DNA from: Scylla paramamosain
Lineage: Eukaryota > Arthropoda > Malacostraca > Decapoda > Portunidae
DNA: 64,000 bases
Assembly (NCBI RefSeq): GCF_035594125.1
Contig: NC_087172.1
Location: 20,754,930-20,818,929 of the forward strand
Direction of reading: 5' to 3'
The notes beneath the pieces are model-generated. The model saw only the letters and a list, made by a program, of their open reading frames with translations, ran no database searches and was not told the origin of the DNA. Of this stretch, positions 11,936 to 61,530 are shown one piece after another (positions within the stretch are counted from its first letter, which is position 1; each line of letters starts with the position of its first letter). The translations under genes were made by a program, and so were the position numbers.

Positions 11936-12852
11936 ATGTCACACAGTTTTCCAAGGGTATTTTACAGTTCTAGTTACAGATTAATAAGATTTCTTCATTA
12001 CTAAACAGGAGAAACATTCTGTTACTGTACGTAAAGCGTATGTGCCTCACATCATTATTCCTTGGTAATCGTAAGTTAAATGTTCAATAGTTTTCTACTT
12101 ATAAGATGACATGTAATATGTGTAAGTATCAGTACTCAATGATATATGAAACACCATAGCCAATGCTCACTTGTTGATAGAGTGTAGTTAACCCACTGGT
12201 CGCCTGGGGGCCTCACTCACGGCCAAGTCGTGCTCAAAGATGGGACAGGAAGATGACCGAGGTAAATACTTTAAATTTGTAGTAATGTAGTGCCGGGACG
12301 TAATATTAGGCTAATATAAGTACAATTAAGTTAGTATGAGAATTATTGGTAAGATTAGTCGTTATTACACCATGCATACATCCCCGAGACATACATACAG
12401 ACAGATAACATGCTGGCGCCCGCGGGAAATGGGTGACAGATTTTCTTTATGAATAAAGGCATTATTTTCATACAAGGTATTAGCTTGTGGCTAGAATTTT
12501 TCACCTTGTTACTCAGAAGAACAAATACACCAGGTCATGATATGAGTAAAGTAATGTAAACGTTTATTATACGGTTGAAACAAATCATTTGCGAATTAAC
12601 TTGAGGAAGAATCTGAAAACTACAGAGGTTCGTAGCGTGGGGATGCCAGCCCGATTTCCTGCTTAGAGAGATCTTAGCTTGCTTACAGTACAGGTACGTC
12701 GCTCTAAGTTTGAAGTAATTAATATTCATATTTGCAAATATATTTTCTTATCAGTACATCACTCAGAGAGATCTTGGCTTGCTTACACCACAGGGAAGCC
12801 AGTGGAAGTAAAGGAAAAGTCTGTCTGTGCGTCCCACGTGTGTGTTTGGTTA

Positions 12853-13831
12853 AGACCCCATCACATCAGAGGCAGTCCTTACTACGCGCAGCATGTTCTC
12901 AACACGTTCAGAAAAATTTTGAGGACGTAGTGGAGACATAGTGGGAATGCGAAATCTCTCCACTGCTACGTATCTACCAAGCCTTTACTGCGTACCTCCT
13001 TTGACCTTACTACGATATCACTGGGTCCAATCGGGTTTACGCGCATAACACGTGCGTGATCAGGCTTCCCCCACGCTCACTAGGTTCCCGTCACGCTCAC
13101 TGCGTTTTTATCAGCGCCCAACCGGTCCGCAGTACGCTCACGTGTGCTTTTCTGTATTTTGTGTCCTGCTTAGATGACATGGGTGTTAATCTGGTCAGAA
13201 GCTCGTCAAATATTGCTGGTGGCATGCGAAGAAAGTTGGAGAATGAAGCCTCAATCACTTAACTTCAGACTTTCCATCAGTCTGTGGTAATGACCAAACT
13301 GGAGCCTGCTTTCTAGATCTAACCATTCTCTGATCCAGCATGCTCTGTCTTTTCTTCTTCTTTTTTTTTTTCTCCGTCTTCTCTTTGCCAGCAAAACAAC
13401 AGCAACATCAGCATCCAGCACAGCCAGTTGTCCATGGAGCAAGACCATCCGGTGCAGGATTTGTGGACTCATGATGCTCAGGAACCAAAGTGAGAGCGGT
13501 AACTCATGAGCAGGTGTAGCTTCTCCCTATTCCTGCCACCCAGTCAACCAAGTCCTCGCTGCGTCAGTAATGCGTCAACTAAGTCCTCGCTGCTTCCCTA
13601 ACACGTCAACCCGGTCCGCACTAGGTCAGCAGACGGTCCATTACACGTCTTCAATTTTCTACGCTCTCGCTACGTAAATTTGGAGCAATATCAAAACCCC
13701 TCCACGTCCATGCCGTCCTCGCGGTCCTCATTGCGTCCAAGCCGGTCCTCGCCGCGTTCATGCCCGTCCTCAACACGTCCTGGCGATTTTTCCAGGACGT
13801 AGTAAGGACGTGCTCTGGTGTGATGGGGGTA
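12853..13831 (-). mobile_element. PIF/Harbinger element, internally deleted, 979 bp
   Basis: The inverted ends read AGACCCCATCACATCAGAG (12853) and, complemented from 13831, TACCCCCATCACACCAGAG. The similarity extends inward past GTCCTTACTACG. The flanks are TTA on both sides (12850-12852 and 13832-13834), the TWA target preferred by PIF/Harbinger. Inside, on the minus strand, lies a transposase N-terminal fragment. The rest is GC-rich and full of degenerate CGTCC-type motifs. Confidence 0.75.
13140..13472 (-). pseudogene. Harbinger transposase N-terminal fragment
   Basis: The reading starts with a basic KRRRRKKKRRRK stretch, then ACWIREWLDLESRLQFGHYH and LMESLKLSD. After a frameshift near 13255 it continues FSNFLRMPPAIFDELLTRLT and KQDTKYRKAH. 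This pattern (basic patch, W-W-L.R...G.Y..L...L, F..FLRM.P..FDELL, QDT.YRKA) is characteristic of the start of PIF/Harbinger (HARBI1-like) transposases. The DDE catalytic part is absent, so it cannot encode an active nuclease. Confidence 0.75.
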
Positions 13832-14625
13832 TTAGGTACACATAATAGTGTGAGAACGGAGAATTTAGTTCACGGATTATTAAGGTTGAGCAGTATTTCT
13901 CGTTATCATACGGGAACGAAACCACCTGGTTCGATCCTCGGAACACTGATTAGGCTGTATTATACCAGGTTATAGGAAAATGTAATAAGGAGATTGTTTA
14001 TTCTTATGTAAGTACCAGTGAATTATTTTTCAAGTCACGTGCGTGAATAATACTACCCTCGACAGGTGAATGAGACTGTACATTCATGTAATATCCAAAC
14101 ACTAATGCCCATTATTGTTATTGGTGAATGTGTGAAGTATGTCAAGTGACATACACTATTGTAATGAAATCTTCAACGCTACTAAAAGGATACTTTGCGC
14201 TACCTGATGTAATATGAATGACGTGTGAATTAGTATTAACGCTACCACAAGTGAAGGAAAAATAAAGACCATAAATCAGTGAGTGTAGATATTTCCTCAC
14301 CAACTAGTTAGAAAAAAAAATAAATAAATAAAAAAAATAAATAAATAACCCCTGGCTTTCGAGTGGCACACAGGGGAGGGGCATTACAGTAAAAACTGAC
14401 TTGTAGTGCCAAGTTGATTGCATGTATTGTTAATGAAAACTGTAATGTATTGAAAGTGTTTAATATCAGTGTATAATGCTATTTTATAAGAAATTAAGAC
14501 CGATAACTTGTTCGTAGTTCTTATGGTCATGCCTACCTCGTCAAGAAATGTCAGAGATAACTGCCTTTCCTCGACCCTTCGATGATGGGTGTGGTCAGTA
14601 AAACTGATCACCTGAGAGTTATTAA

Positions 14626-15239
14626 TGTAGCCGCACCGGCTGGGCATCAATTGGCTCTCAGGTGATCTGTTTTACTGATCACACCCATCATCGTAGAGTC
14701 GAGGAAAGGCAGTTCTCCCTGACACGTTTATTGATGAGGTAGGCATGACCGTAAGAACTGCGAACAAGTTCTCGGTCTCAATTTCTTACAAAATAACATT
14801 ATACACTGATATTAAACACTTTCAACATATTACAATATTCATTAACAATACATGCAATTGACTTGGCACTATGACAATCAGTTTTTACTACAAAATTAAA
14901 GTATTTACCTCGGTCACCACCCTGCCCGTCTTTGAGCGCGACTTGGCCGTGAGTGATGCCCGCAGGCGACTAGCAGGTCAACCCCACACTACTAACAAGT
15001 GAGCATCGGCTTCGGTGCTTAATATAGCATTAAAAACTGATACTTACACATATTACGCGTTTTCATGCAAATAGAAAACTATTAAACATTTCACTTATAA
15101 ATGCCGAGGAATAATGACATGAGATACATACGCTTTACATTCAGTAACATGGCTCCCCTAAATTGTGTAACAATTTACCTTAAATTAAGATTAGTATTTA
15201 CCTTAAAACTAGGATTAGCACATAATATGTTTTGTTACA
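14626..15239 (-). mobile_element. BEL/Pao LTR copy A, 3' LTR of the pol below
   Basis: Read on the minus strand it starts TGTAACAAAAC (15239) and ends GGTGCGGCTACA (14626), about 614 bp with TG..CA ends. It lies immediately 3' of the BEL pol stop codon at about 15273. Its 3' end faces the 3' end of LTR B across only a few bases, forming a large inverted repeat around 14622. The 5' boundary is approximate because no clear polypurine tract is visible. Confidence 0.7.
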
Positions 15240-15272
15240 CTGGCTCCTTGGCGGGGATGCTCCGGTCTATTA

Positions 15273-18200
15273 TTATGCATTACCTTCTAACAGCAATACT
15301 AGACTATGTATTGGCCTCTCTATGATGGTCCTGTTTGCCCTTATGTGTCTTCCCTGGTTGTCAAGATTACAGTCTGAAACCAGGACCTTAACCTTTCTTA
15401 CTAGGCCATCATGATCAGGAGATACTTCTGTTACTCTTCCCAGTTTCCACTGGTTCCTTGCTAAATTCTGATCTTTGATGATAACTATGTCATTTACACT
15501 GAGATTCCTCTTTGGTGTTGTCCACTTATTTCTAAGTTGTAAGAATTGCACATACTCCTTTTTCCACCTGGACCAGAACTGGTTGGCCAGGTATTATGCT
15601 CTGCGCCATCTCTTTATGCAGTACAGGTCCTTCTTAATGAAAATGCTTGGAGGAGGCAGTACTACCTTTGTTTTCATAGTTAACAAATTACTGGGTGTCA
15701 ACGGTGTAGGACTTTCTGGGGAGTTAAGATGGTCCACGGTTAGGGGACAACCATTAACTATATTTTCCGCTTCAACTAAGAAGGTTCTCAGATCTTGGTC
15801 ATCTAACTGGGTACCATGCTGATCAAGTAACACAGAGAGTACATTTCTCACTGTGCGTATCTGCCTCTCCCAAACATCTCCGATATGACTGGAATTGGGT
15901 ACATTCATGTTAAAAACAATCCAGTCACACTGATCTTTCATGAGTTCTTGTCTGACTTTATTGTTATTTAATTCTTTCAAGCATTTCTCATACTCTGATT
16001 TGGCTCCTACAAAGTTAGTTCCTTGGTCACATCTCAACTGTCTTACAGGCCCTCTTCGTCCTACAGAGCGACGGTATGCACTTAGGAAGGAAATTGTATC
16101 CATGCTGTTGGCTGTCTCTATGTGCACAGCTCTACATGCCATGCAAGTAAAGAGCACTCCATATCTTTTAAGCTCTTTACGCCCCTCTTTGACATAGAAA
16201 GGGCCAAAGAAATCTACTGCTGAGTATGTAAAAGGAGGTGATGGTTCTAGTCTGTCAATAGGCAGGTCTGCCATCTTCTGTCCCTGTATTGTACTTCTAA
16301 CTTTACGACAGATAATGCACTTTGAAATGTGCCTTGATACTAGGGATGATCCTCCTACTATCCAGTATCCACATGATCTGATTTCATTTAAAGTTATGCC
16401 CCTGCCTTGATGATTTGTCCTTTTGTGATGGTGGCATATTATCAGCTGGGTTATGTGAGATGTTTTGGGGAGGATGACTGGATGTTTGGATTCATCTGTC
16501 AGATTAGAAAGCCTCAATCTTCCTCCTACTCTCATGATACCATTTTTGTCAATGAAGGGATCTAACTTATAGAGGGAACTGGTCTTGTCTATCACTTTTG
16601 TTCCCTTGCCATTGTCTCCTTTAATTAAAGAATTATGGTTAGCAGATGATTCCAGTACATTTATCTCCTTCTGGAATGCCTTTGCTTGCAGTTGTTTTAT
16701 AATTACATTTTCAGCTTCTGACACTTCTGCTACATTTACTGGCTCATATGTGTTTCCCTTTACTTTAGTAGTGCCATCACCTTTTCCTCTGAAGCTGTTC
16801 AGAAGCTTGAGGCATACAGCAACTGCCCTCTTTGCTTTAAACCAATCAGAAAAATACTCAAGTCTTTCTAGTATATCTGTGGGCTGTTGTGTACCTACAG
16901 CATGGCATACAACTTTCTTCACTTCAGGATCATTCTCATTTATGACCTTGTACTGGGAATGGCTATCCATTTTGCTATGTTGCCAAAGGAATTCTGGGCC
17001 ATTCCACCAGATCTTGCTATTACACAATTCATCTGCTGTCATGCCTTTAGATGCATGATCTGCTGGGTTATACTGCGTCTCTACAAATTTCCACTGATCT
17101 GGTGAAGTGTGACCTCTTATTGTTTCTACTCTGTTTGCAACATATACATGGAATCTCTTTGCTTCATTTGCAATGTAACCAAGGACTACTTTGCTGTCTG
17201 TCCAAAATACTTCTTCCACATTATTATACTCAAGTTCTCCCTTCAAGAGTTTATGGATTCTAACTGACACCACTGCTGCTGCTAGTTCTAGTCTGGGAAT
17301 TGTCATGGTTTTTAGAGGTGTGACACGTGACTTTGCCATTACTAATGCACAATGAATTTTGCCAGTCTTGCTAATTAATCTAATATATGAGCACTGGCCA
17401 TATCCCTCTTGACAGCAGGCATCTGAAAAGTGATGGAGTTCAACCTTTTCTACTTCCCCAAAGTCATCAGGTTTGTAGCATCTAGGTACCTTTAACTGAT
17501 CTAGTTTGTGCAGCTCATCCTTCCATTTTATCCATTTAGGTTTGACATAATCTGGCACCTCATCATCCCAATCAACTGCATTCTTACATAATTCTTGTAA
17601 AATTTGCTTTCCAGTCAGTATGAGAGGTGACACTAGACCTAATGGATCATATATAGAGCTCACTGTTGACAGAATGCCTCTCCTGGTGAGTGGCTTGTCT
17701 TTCAGCTTTATTCTAAATTGAAATGTGTCAGATTCTATGCACCACTCAACTCCCAAAGTTCTTTCTATAGGCAGTGTGTCTTCATTCTTACTAAAATCCA
17801 AACTTTTAATTCCATCTGCTCTCTCATGAGGAGAAATTGCAGCTAATACATCTTTGTTGTTTGACAAGAACTTATGAAGGTTAAAACCTCCCTTGTAACA
17901 TAATTCTTTGCTCTGCTGAATAAGAGTGACAGCTTCATCCATTGTAGCTACTGACTTCAAACCATCATCAACATAAAAGTTGTTTCTTACAAACTTGGCT
18001 GCATCAGATCCACACCCATAATCATCTGCAGCTTTCTTAAGAGCAAAGTTGGCTACACTTGGAGATGAAGTAGCTCCAAACAGGTGAGCTGTCATCCTGT
18101 ATTCAGCTATCTCATTATTAAGGTCACCATTTTCCCACCAAAGGAATCTTAACATGTCTCTGTGTTCTGGGTTGACCTTCACTTGATGGTACATTGCTTC

Positions 18201-18524
18201 TATATCACATACAAGTGCAATGCTTTCTTGCCTAAACCTACACAACACTCCAATAAGTTTGTTGGTAAGGTCTGGGCCTTGTAACAGGTGACTGTTTAAT
18301 GACTGGTTCTGTAGTTTGCACTACAGTCAAAGACAACTCTCAACTTCTTTGGCTTTCTCGGATGATAGACTCCATGATGTGGAATGTACCAGACCTTACC
18401 ATCATTCCTAACTAAATCCTTTGTCGGTACAACCTCTGCATAACCTTTTGTAATCATATCATCCATGAACACTTTGTAATCACCTTTGTGTTGATTATCC
18501 TTCTCAAGTTTAGCTCTTAAGAGA
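15273..18524 (-). pseudogene. BEL/Pao retrotransposon pol, 5'-truncated
   Basis: The main open frame is 15594-18248 (884 codons). In order it has: RT with [12 protein letters not shown] (residues 14-25), [14 protein letters not shown] and the catalytic YVDD (92-95); RNase H with [16 protein letters not shown] and [10 protein letters not shown] (about 270-360); an integrase HHCC finger with HHKRTNHQG and CIICRKV (about 610-650); and an integrase core with [17 protein letters not shown] and GDVWERQ, so Asp, Asp and Glu are all retained. An in-frame stop near 15592 separates a C-terminal DUF5641-like domain (15273-15551, NQWKLGRVTEVSPDHDGLV). Upstream, a frameshift near 18310 separates 18311-18524, which still reads as the RT N-terminus (DYKVFMDDMITKGYAEVVP). 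Gag and protease are missing: the frame ends at the inverted LTR piece at 18525. Confidence 0.92.
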
Positions 18525-18693
18525 CTTGTTCGCAGTTCTTACGGTCATGCCTACCTCATCAATAAACGTGTCAGGGAGAACTGCCTTTCCTCGACCCTAC
18601 GATGATGGGTGTGATCAGTAAAACAGCTCACCTGAGAGCCAATTGATGCCCAGCCGGTGCGGCTACAATTAAAGACCTGCCGGTGCGGCTACA
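18525..18693 (+). mobile_element. BEL/Pao LTR 3' portion in inverted orientation
   Basis: Positions 18525-18667 match the 3' part of LTR A in reverse complement (GATGATGGGTGTGATCAG through GGTGCGGCTACA). The BEL pol on the minus strand stops abruptly at this junction. The last 15 bases of the LTR, GCCGGTGCGGCTACA, are repeated once more at 18679-18693 after 11 bases. Confidence 0.72.
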
Positions 18694-18859
18694 CATTCTT
18701 AAGAACCCGACTGTTCGTCTCTGTGGCCTTTGAAAATAGTTGTGGTGAGAGAGCAAAGTGTTTCAGAATACAGGCCCTGGGGTTCACTGATGCTTTGTGA
18801 CAACTGGAGGCTGTCATCAACGTAGAAAATGAGGGCGTTTATTTTAAATTCTTTTCTTT
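18694..18859. other. Short linker with no recognised feature
   Basis: A minus-strand frame of 78 codons (18699-18935) contains FYVDD by chance. The surrounding residues do not match an RT palm and most of the frame is LINE tail. Confidence 0.35.
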
Positions 18860-20800
18860 TTCCATGATCTTGATCTTGATCTTGATGGTACAGGTGGCAC
18901 AGGATCACTCCTGAGCCAGGCCTTTGGATCGGCAACTCCTGTAGAAAGGGGAAAAAAAAAGAGAAACGAACAGCATTCTATATCCTAATTGTTCATACAC
19001 CTGGCACGCCACATTCTCTCCAGAAACTCTTTCACCGCCTCAATCATCCTTTCATTCGCCTCTCTACACAGTCCCAGCAACAACACCATCCACTCTTTTC
19101 CTGTCTTCTCCACTCTTTCATTCCTATCATGCCCTAACTCAGTCAGTATCACTTGCATCATCTCATTCCTATCTCTGGCATACTTCACACACTCCAGCAC
19201 CACATGTTCCACCGTCTCATCCTCTCCCATGTCACACATCTGGCACACTTTGCTGCGGGACTCAGACCACCGGTAACTCCTTGCATTCACATCCATACAC
19301 TGTGCCCTCGCTCGGAAGAGATCACCACCCAGGCTTCCATCATACCACCTTTCATACCTCGGGGCCTCTTTCTCCTTGTACCATTCCAGGGTCTTCTTTC
19401 TTTCCATCTCATTCTTCCATTCATTCAGTCCCACACATTTCACTTCTTTGTCTATCTCATTCTTCCATTTTCTCACATCCCATTCGGCTCCCACTCTGCC
19501 TCCTCTTGTTACCACCCATTCACGCTCATTTTGATTCCTACCAGCCATTCTTATCGCCCACACAACTTGCAATCCATTCCTGTCTGTCATTCTCATGCAT
19601 CTCTTCCTCCATTTGCTTCCACTTTCATTCCACAGGTACACCTTCCTTGCTATTCTTGCATCATCCATTCTCTCAAGCCTAATCTTGTACCTAAGTGTGG
19701 CTTTTGTCAGTCTTTCTCTGAAGGTGCTCCATCCCATGTCACCTCTCAAGGCTTCAACTGCTGTGCACCTCGGTGCACTCAGTGCCATCCTTGCTACTCT
19801 ATTCTGGCCCACTTGTAACTTATCAATTTCACTTTCATTCCATGCAATCACATCCATACCATACATTATACATGGCACAGCCACACTCTTCCACACTTCT
19901 CTCAACACATCATACTTACTTGCTCTCATCCTTGCCGCGCTTCCCAATCGACCTACCCACTGGTTTACCATACTTATCTTTTCATTCTTTGCCTTTGCGC
20001 ACCCACTAGGACTCATCCACATCCCTAAGTACTTGTATTCTTGCACCTGTCTCAACTCATTCTCCCCAAGTCTCCATACCACATTACTTTCATCCTCTGA
20101 CCTATTCACAATCATTACTTTGCTTTTCTCACTGCTAAACCTTACTCCAAAGTCTTTACCATAGCCATCCACTACATCCAACAAACTTTGAAGCTCATCT
20201 GCCGATTCACTCATAACAACTACATCATCTGCATAAAGGAGCACACATACTTTATCATTCCCCACACTTACCCCTACATTCATTCTTCTCATCCTGGCTG
20301 CTAGCTCCTCTGTATACAGGCTAAAAAGGATTGGTGACAATATACAGCCCTGCCTAACTCCTCTCTCACTCTTCACCCAGTCTGTTTCTGTCTCCTAGCC
20401 TGTATCTAGCTCTTGTGTCCACATACATACTTTGCACTATGTTAACTATCTTTGCACTCAATCCAATCTTTTCTAAGACTCTACCTAACATTTCTCTGTT
20501 CACTCTATCATAAGCTTTCTCTATATCCAAAAAACCTAGGTACAATTTACCCCCATCCTTCTTTTTCTTCTCAATCATTTCATTCACCACAAACATATTG
20601 TCCTCAGCTCTCCTGTCCCTACGAAAACCATTCTGTTCTTCACCCAGCACTCCAGCTCTCTCAATCCATTTACACAGTCTCTCATTCAACACTGCACTGA
20701 AAACTTTACCTATTGTATTCACTAATGCAATTGGCCTGTAGTTCTTCAGCTCATTCTTACTCTTAAATCCTCCCTTATGCAACAGACACATATCTGAGCC
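18860..20800 (-). mobile_element. LINE family 2 copy, 5'-truncated, frameshifted RT
   Basis: Two minus-strand frames make one polymerase. 20366-20791 has KNYRPIALVNTIGKVFS and FLDIEKAYDRVNREML. 18985-20376 has GVRQGCILSPILFSLYTEEL, VLLYADDVVVMSE (catalytic YADD near 20230), a thumb and connection region, and a C-terminal finger CQMC...HVVLEC (CxxC, H-x4-C). The frames overlap at about 20370 and are out of phase by one base inside the LGDTETDW-like stretch, so the copy is inactive as it stands. The endonuclease is missing. The 3' end is a short (ATCAAG)n-like tail at about 18860-18885, as in LINEs that end in simple repeats. Clade not assigned. Confidence 0.88.
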
Positions 20801-20804
20801 TCCT

Positions 20805-21600
20805 GTGATCTTGATTTTGATCTTATAGTAGGCTCAGGATTCCTCCTAAGTCAGGCCTTTGCATCGACACTCCTGTAGGGAAAACAGAAAACGGCATACA
20901 GAGTCATACAGCATCTATCACATGACTAGTTCCTACATTTAGCAAGCCACATTTCCCTAGGAACTCCTTCAGTGCCTCAATCATTCTTTCATTCGTCTCC
21001 CCACACAGTCCCAGCAGGATCACCATCCATTCCATTCTTGCCTTTTCCACTCTAGGTGTCCCAATTCCCTCAGCACCACTTGCATCATCTCATTCCTGTC
21101 TCTGGCATACTTCACACACTCCAGCACCACATTCTCCACCGTCTCATCCTCTCCCATGTCACACATCTGGCACACTTTGCTGCAGGACTTCAACCATCTG
21201 TAACTCCTTGCATTCACATCCATGCATTGCACCCTCGCTTGGAAGCCCAGGCTTCCATCATACCACTTTTCATACATTGGGGCCTTTTTCTCTCTATACC
21301 ACCCCAAAGTACTCTTATGTTCCATCTTATTCTTCCATTCACTCAATCCCACATGCTTCACCACACTATCTGTCTCATTTTTCCACTTTCTAACATCCCA
21401 TTCTAAACCCTCCCCATTTCTGGCAATCATATTCTAGTTGCTCTCAGCTTGCCTCCCCTCATATCGTTGAAAAGCCCAGCTACTTTCCAAACCACTCTTT
21501 ATTACCATCTTAACACACTTCTTCCCCCACCTGCTGCTCCTAACACTCCACAGAAACACCTTTCTCACTAGTTTTGCATCATCCATTCGCTCTAATCTAG
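20805..21600 (-). mobile_element. LINE family 2 second copy, 3' fragment
   Basis: Minus strand 21020-21430 repeats the C-terminal part of the preceding element (EWDVRKWKNE, WYDGSLG, CQMCDMGEDETVENVVLEC) at high similarity. The finger His is replaced by Asn (VEN instead of VEH). Its tail at 20805-20880 has the same CAGGAGT...AGGCCTGA...ATCC block and an ATCAAAATCAAGATC end. The two copies therefore lie head to tail, the upstream one truncated near 21600. Confidence 0.85.
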
Positions 21601-21862
21601 CTAAGATCTAGCTCTAATCTGTAAGGTAAAGATGTCAAGATGCAAGACCTGTATCAAGATTAAGATGAAAATTATCATCAAGATTAAGATTACTTTTGAA
21701 AATTTTGTAAGGTAACAAAAAGAACAGTGCATGAATCTTCAGTAATAAGGGAAAAGAAAAGAAAGGAGAAAGGGAAAAGCAGAAGACCCAGACATTGAGG
21801 AAGGACATGTCAGGGAGTGCAGTTTCAAAGGCAAAACTCCCGACCAACATATCAGCTCAGAC
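21601..21862 (+). promoter_or_regulatory. Presumed UBA2 5' flank / 5' UTR
   Basis: About 260 bases separate the LINE fragment from the first UBA2 codon. They include GATTAAGAT/CAAGATTAAG simple sequence (21650-21690) and an A/G-rich stretch, with no TATA box. The assignment rests only on position. The LINE edge limits the proximal promoter to very little unique sequence. Confidence 0.35.
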
Positions 21863-60784
<38,922 letters not shown>

Positions 60785-61487
60785 GTAAGCTTACAAGTCT
60801 ATTTAAATATACACCAGTGCCATTTGTTCATAATTGCCCTAATATGTTTACTGGCTGTCTTTTTTGTGAGGTGATTGGTTGCTGCCCTGTGGAACTCGGT
60901 TATGGTCGACTCCTTGAGAGGAGTTCTTACAAATGAGCATCAGATTCATGGGAGCATTTATGATCAGTGGTGAAAAGTACACTTTTGCATATACCTGATA
61001 TTGGCACACAAGTCCATATATCATTATAAATTTGTTTTAGTGTCCTTATTTCTTCTTATGCAGTTGAATAGCTTCTGGGTCTCTTCCATTTTTTGTAGTT
61101 GTAGATGATCTTTTCCCTTAAAATTTCTTCCATCTCCTTCATCTACTTTTTACCATGATCTTCCTATTTTCATCCTTGACATGAACATGTATAGCTCCAA
61201 CAACATTCTTTCCCTAATCTACTTCAATATCCTAGATATTTTCCACATACCTTCAGCACTATCATTACCTCTACCCCACTCCTGCCATGTCTCCTTTGCT
61301 GCTACCACTGCTGTGTTTGTCTGCCTTGCCTTGACTTACATATCTTCCTTGGTTCAATCTACTACCCACTGAATGTTATCTTTTCTGCTTTTGCCTGTCA
61401 CAGTGCTTCATCACCATGTTTCTCTCAGTGCCTCTGTCAAAGTATTTTGTCCAGTTGTTTCTTCAGAAACCTCTTGTGCTTTTCCCG

Positions 61488-61530
<43 letters not shown>

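Larger units (their letters stand above)
12286..14388. mobile_element. 2.1-kb TG..CA element inserted in LTR B
   Basis: The ends are TGTAGTGCC and GGCATTACA (inverted 9-bp ends, one mismatch). They are flanked on both sides by GTAA (12282-12285 and 14389-14392), a 4-bp target duplication proved by the empty site in LTR A. TG..CA ends with a 4-bp duplication fit a solo LTR of about 1.1 kb once the nested Harbinger element is subtracted. No second LTR and no pol sequence are visible. An uncharacterised terminal-inverted-repeat DNA element is the alternative. Its A-rich end includes AAATAAATAAATAA near 14330. Confidence 0.65.
11938..14620 (+). mobile_element. BEL/Pao-type LTR copy B (+ orientation), split by an insertion
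   Basis: The sequences 11938-12285 and 14393 to about 14618 together match the reverse complement of LTR A (14626-15239) along most of its length, with substantial divergence. Shared blocks include GTAAAGCGTATG, ACGGCCAAGTCG, GAGGTAAATACTTTAA and GATGATGGGTGTG. Copy B is therefore an older solo or partial LTR of the same family. It is interrupted between TTTGTAGTAA and AAACTG, a junction that LTR A preserves intact. The final 25 bases of the LTR are missing from B. Confidence 0.75.

Noticed and set aside
12286..14388. Full LTR retrotransposon with TGGCGCCC primer-binding-like sequence at about 12411
   Set aside because: No pair of LTRs and no pol; the TGGCGCCC match is short and can be chance. 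Kept only as a TG..CA element, probably a solo LTR.
15475..17263. Several + strand frames of 70-157 codons
   Set aside because: They are antisense to the BEL/Pao pol, whose minus-strand frame carries the conserved motifs.
18699..18935. Minus-strand frame containing YVDD
   Set aside because: Flanking residues do not match any RT palm and much of the frame is the LINE 3' tail; a chance motif.
18989..20164. + strand frames up to 221 codons, His/Ser/Pro-rich
   Set aside because: Antisense shadows of the LINE family 2 polymerase.
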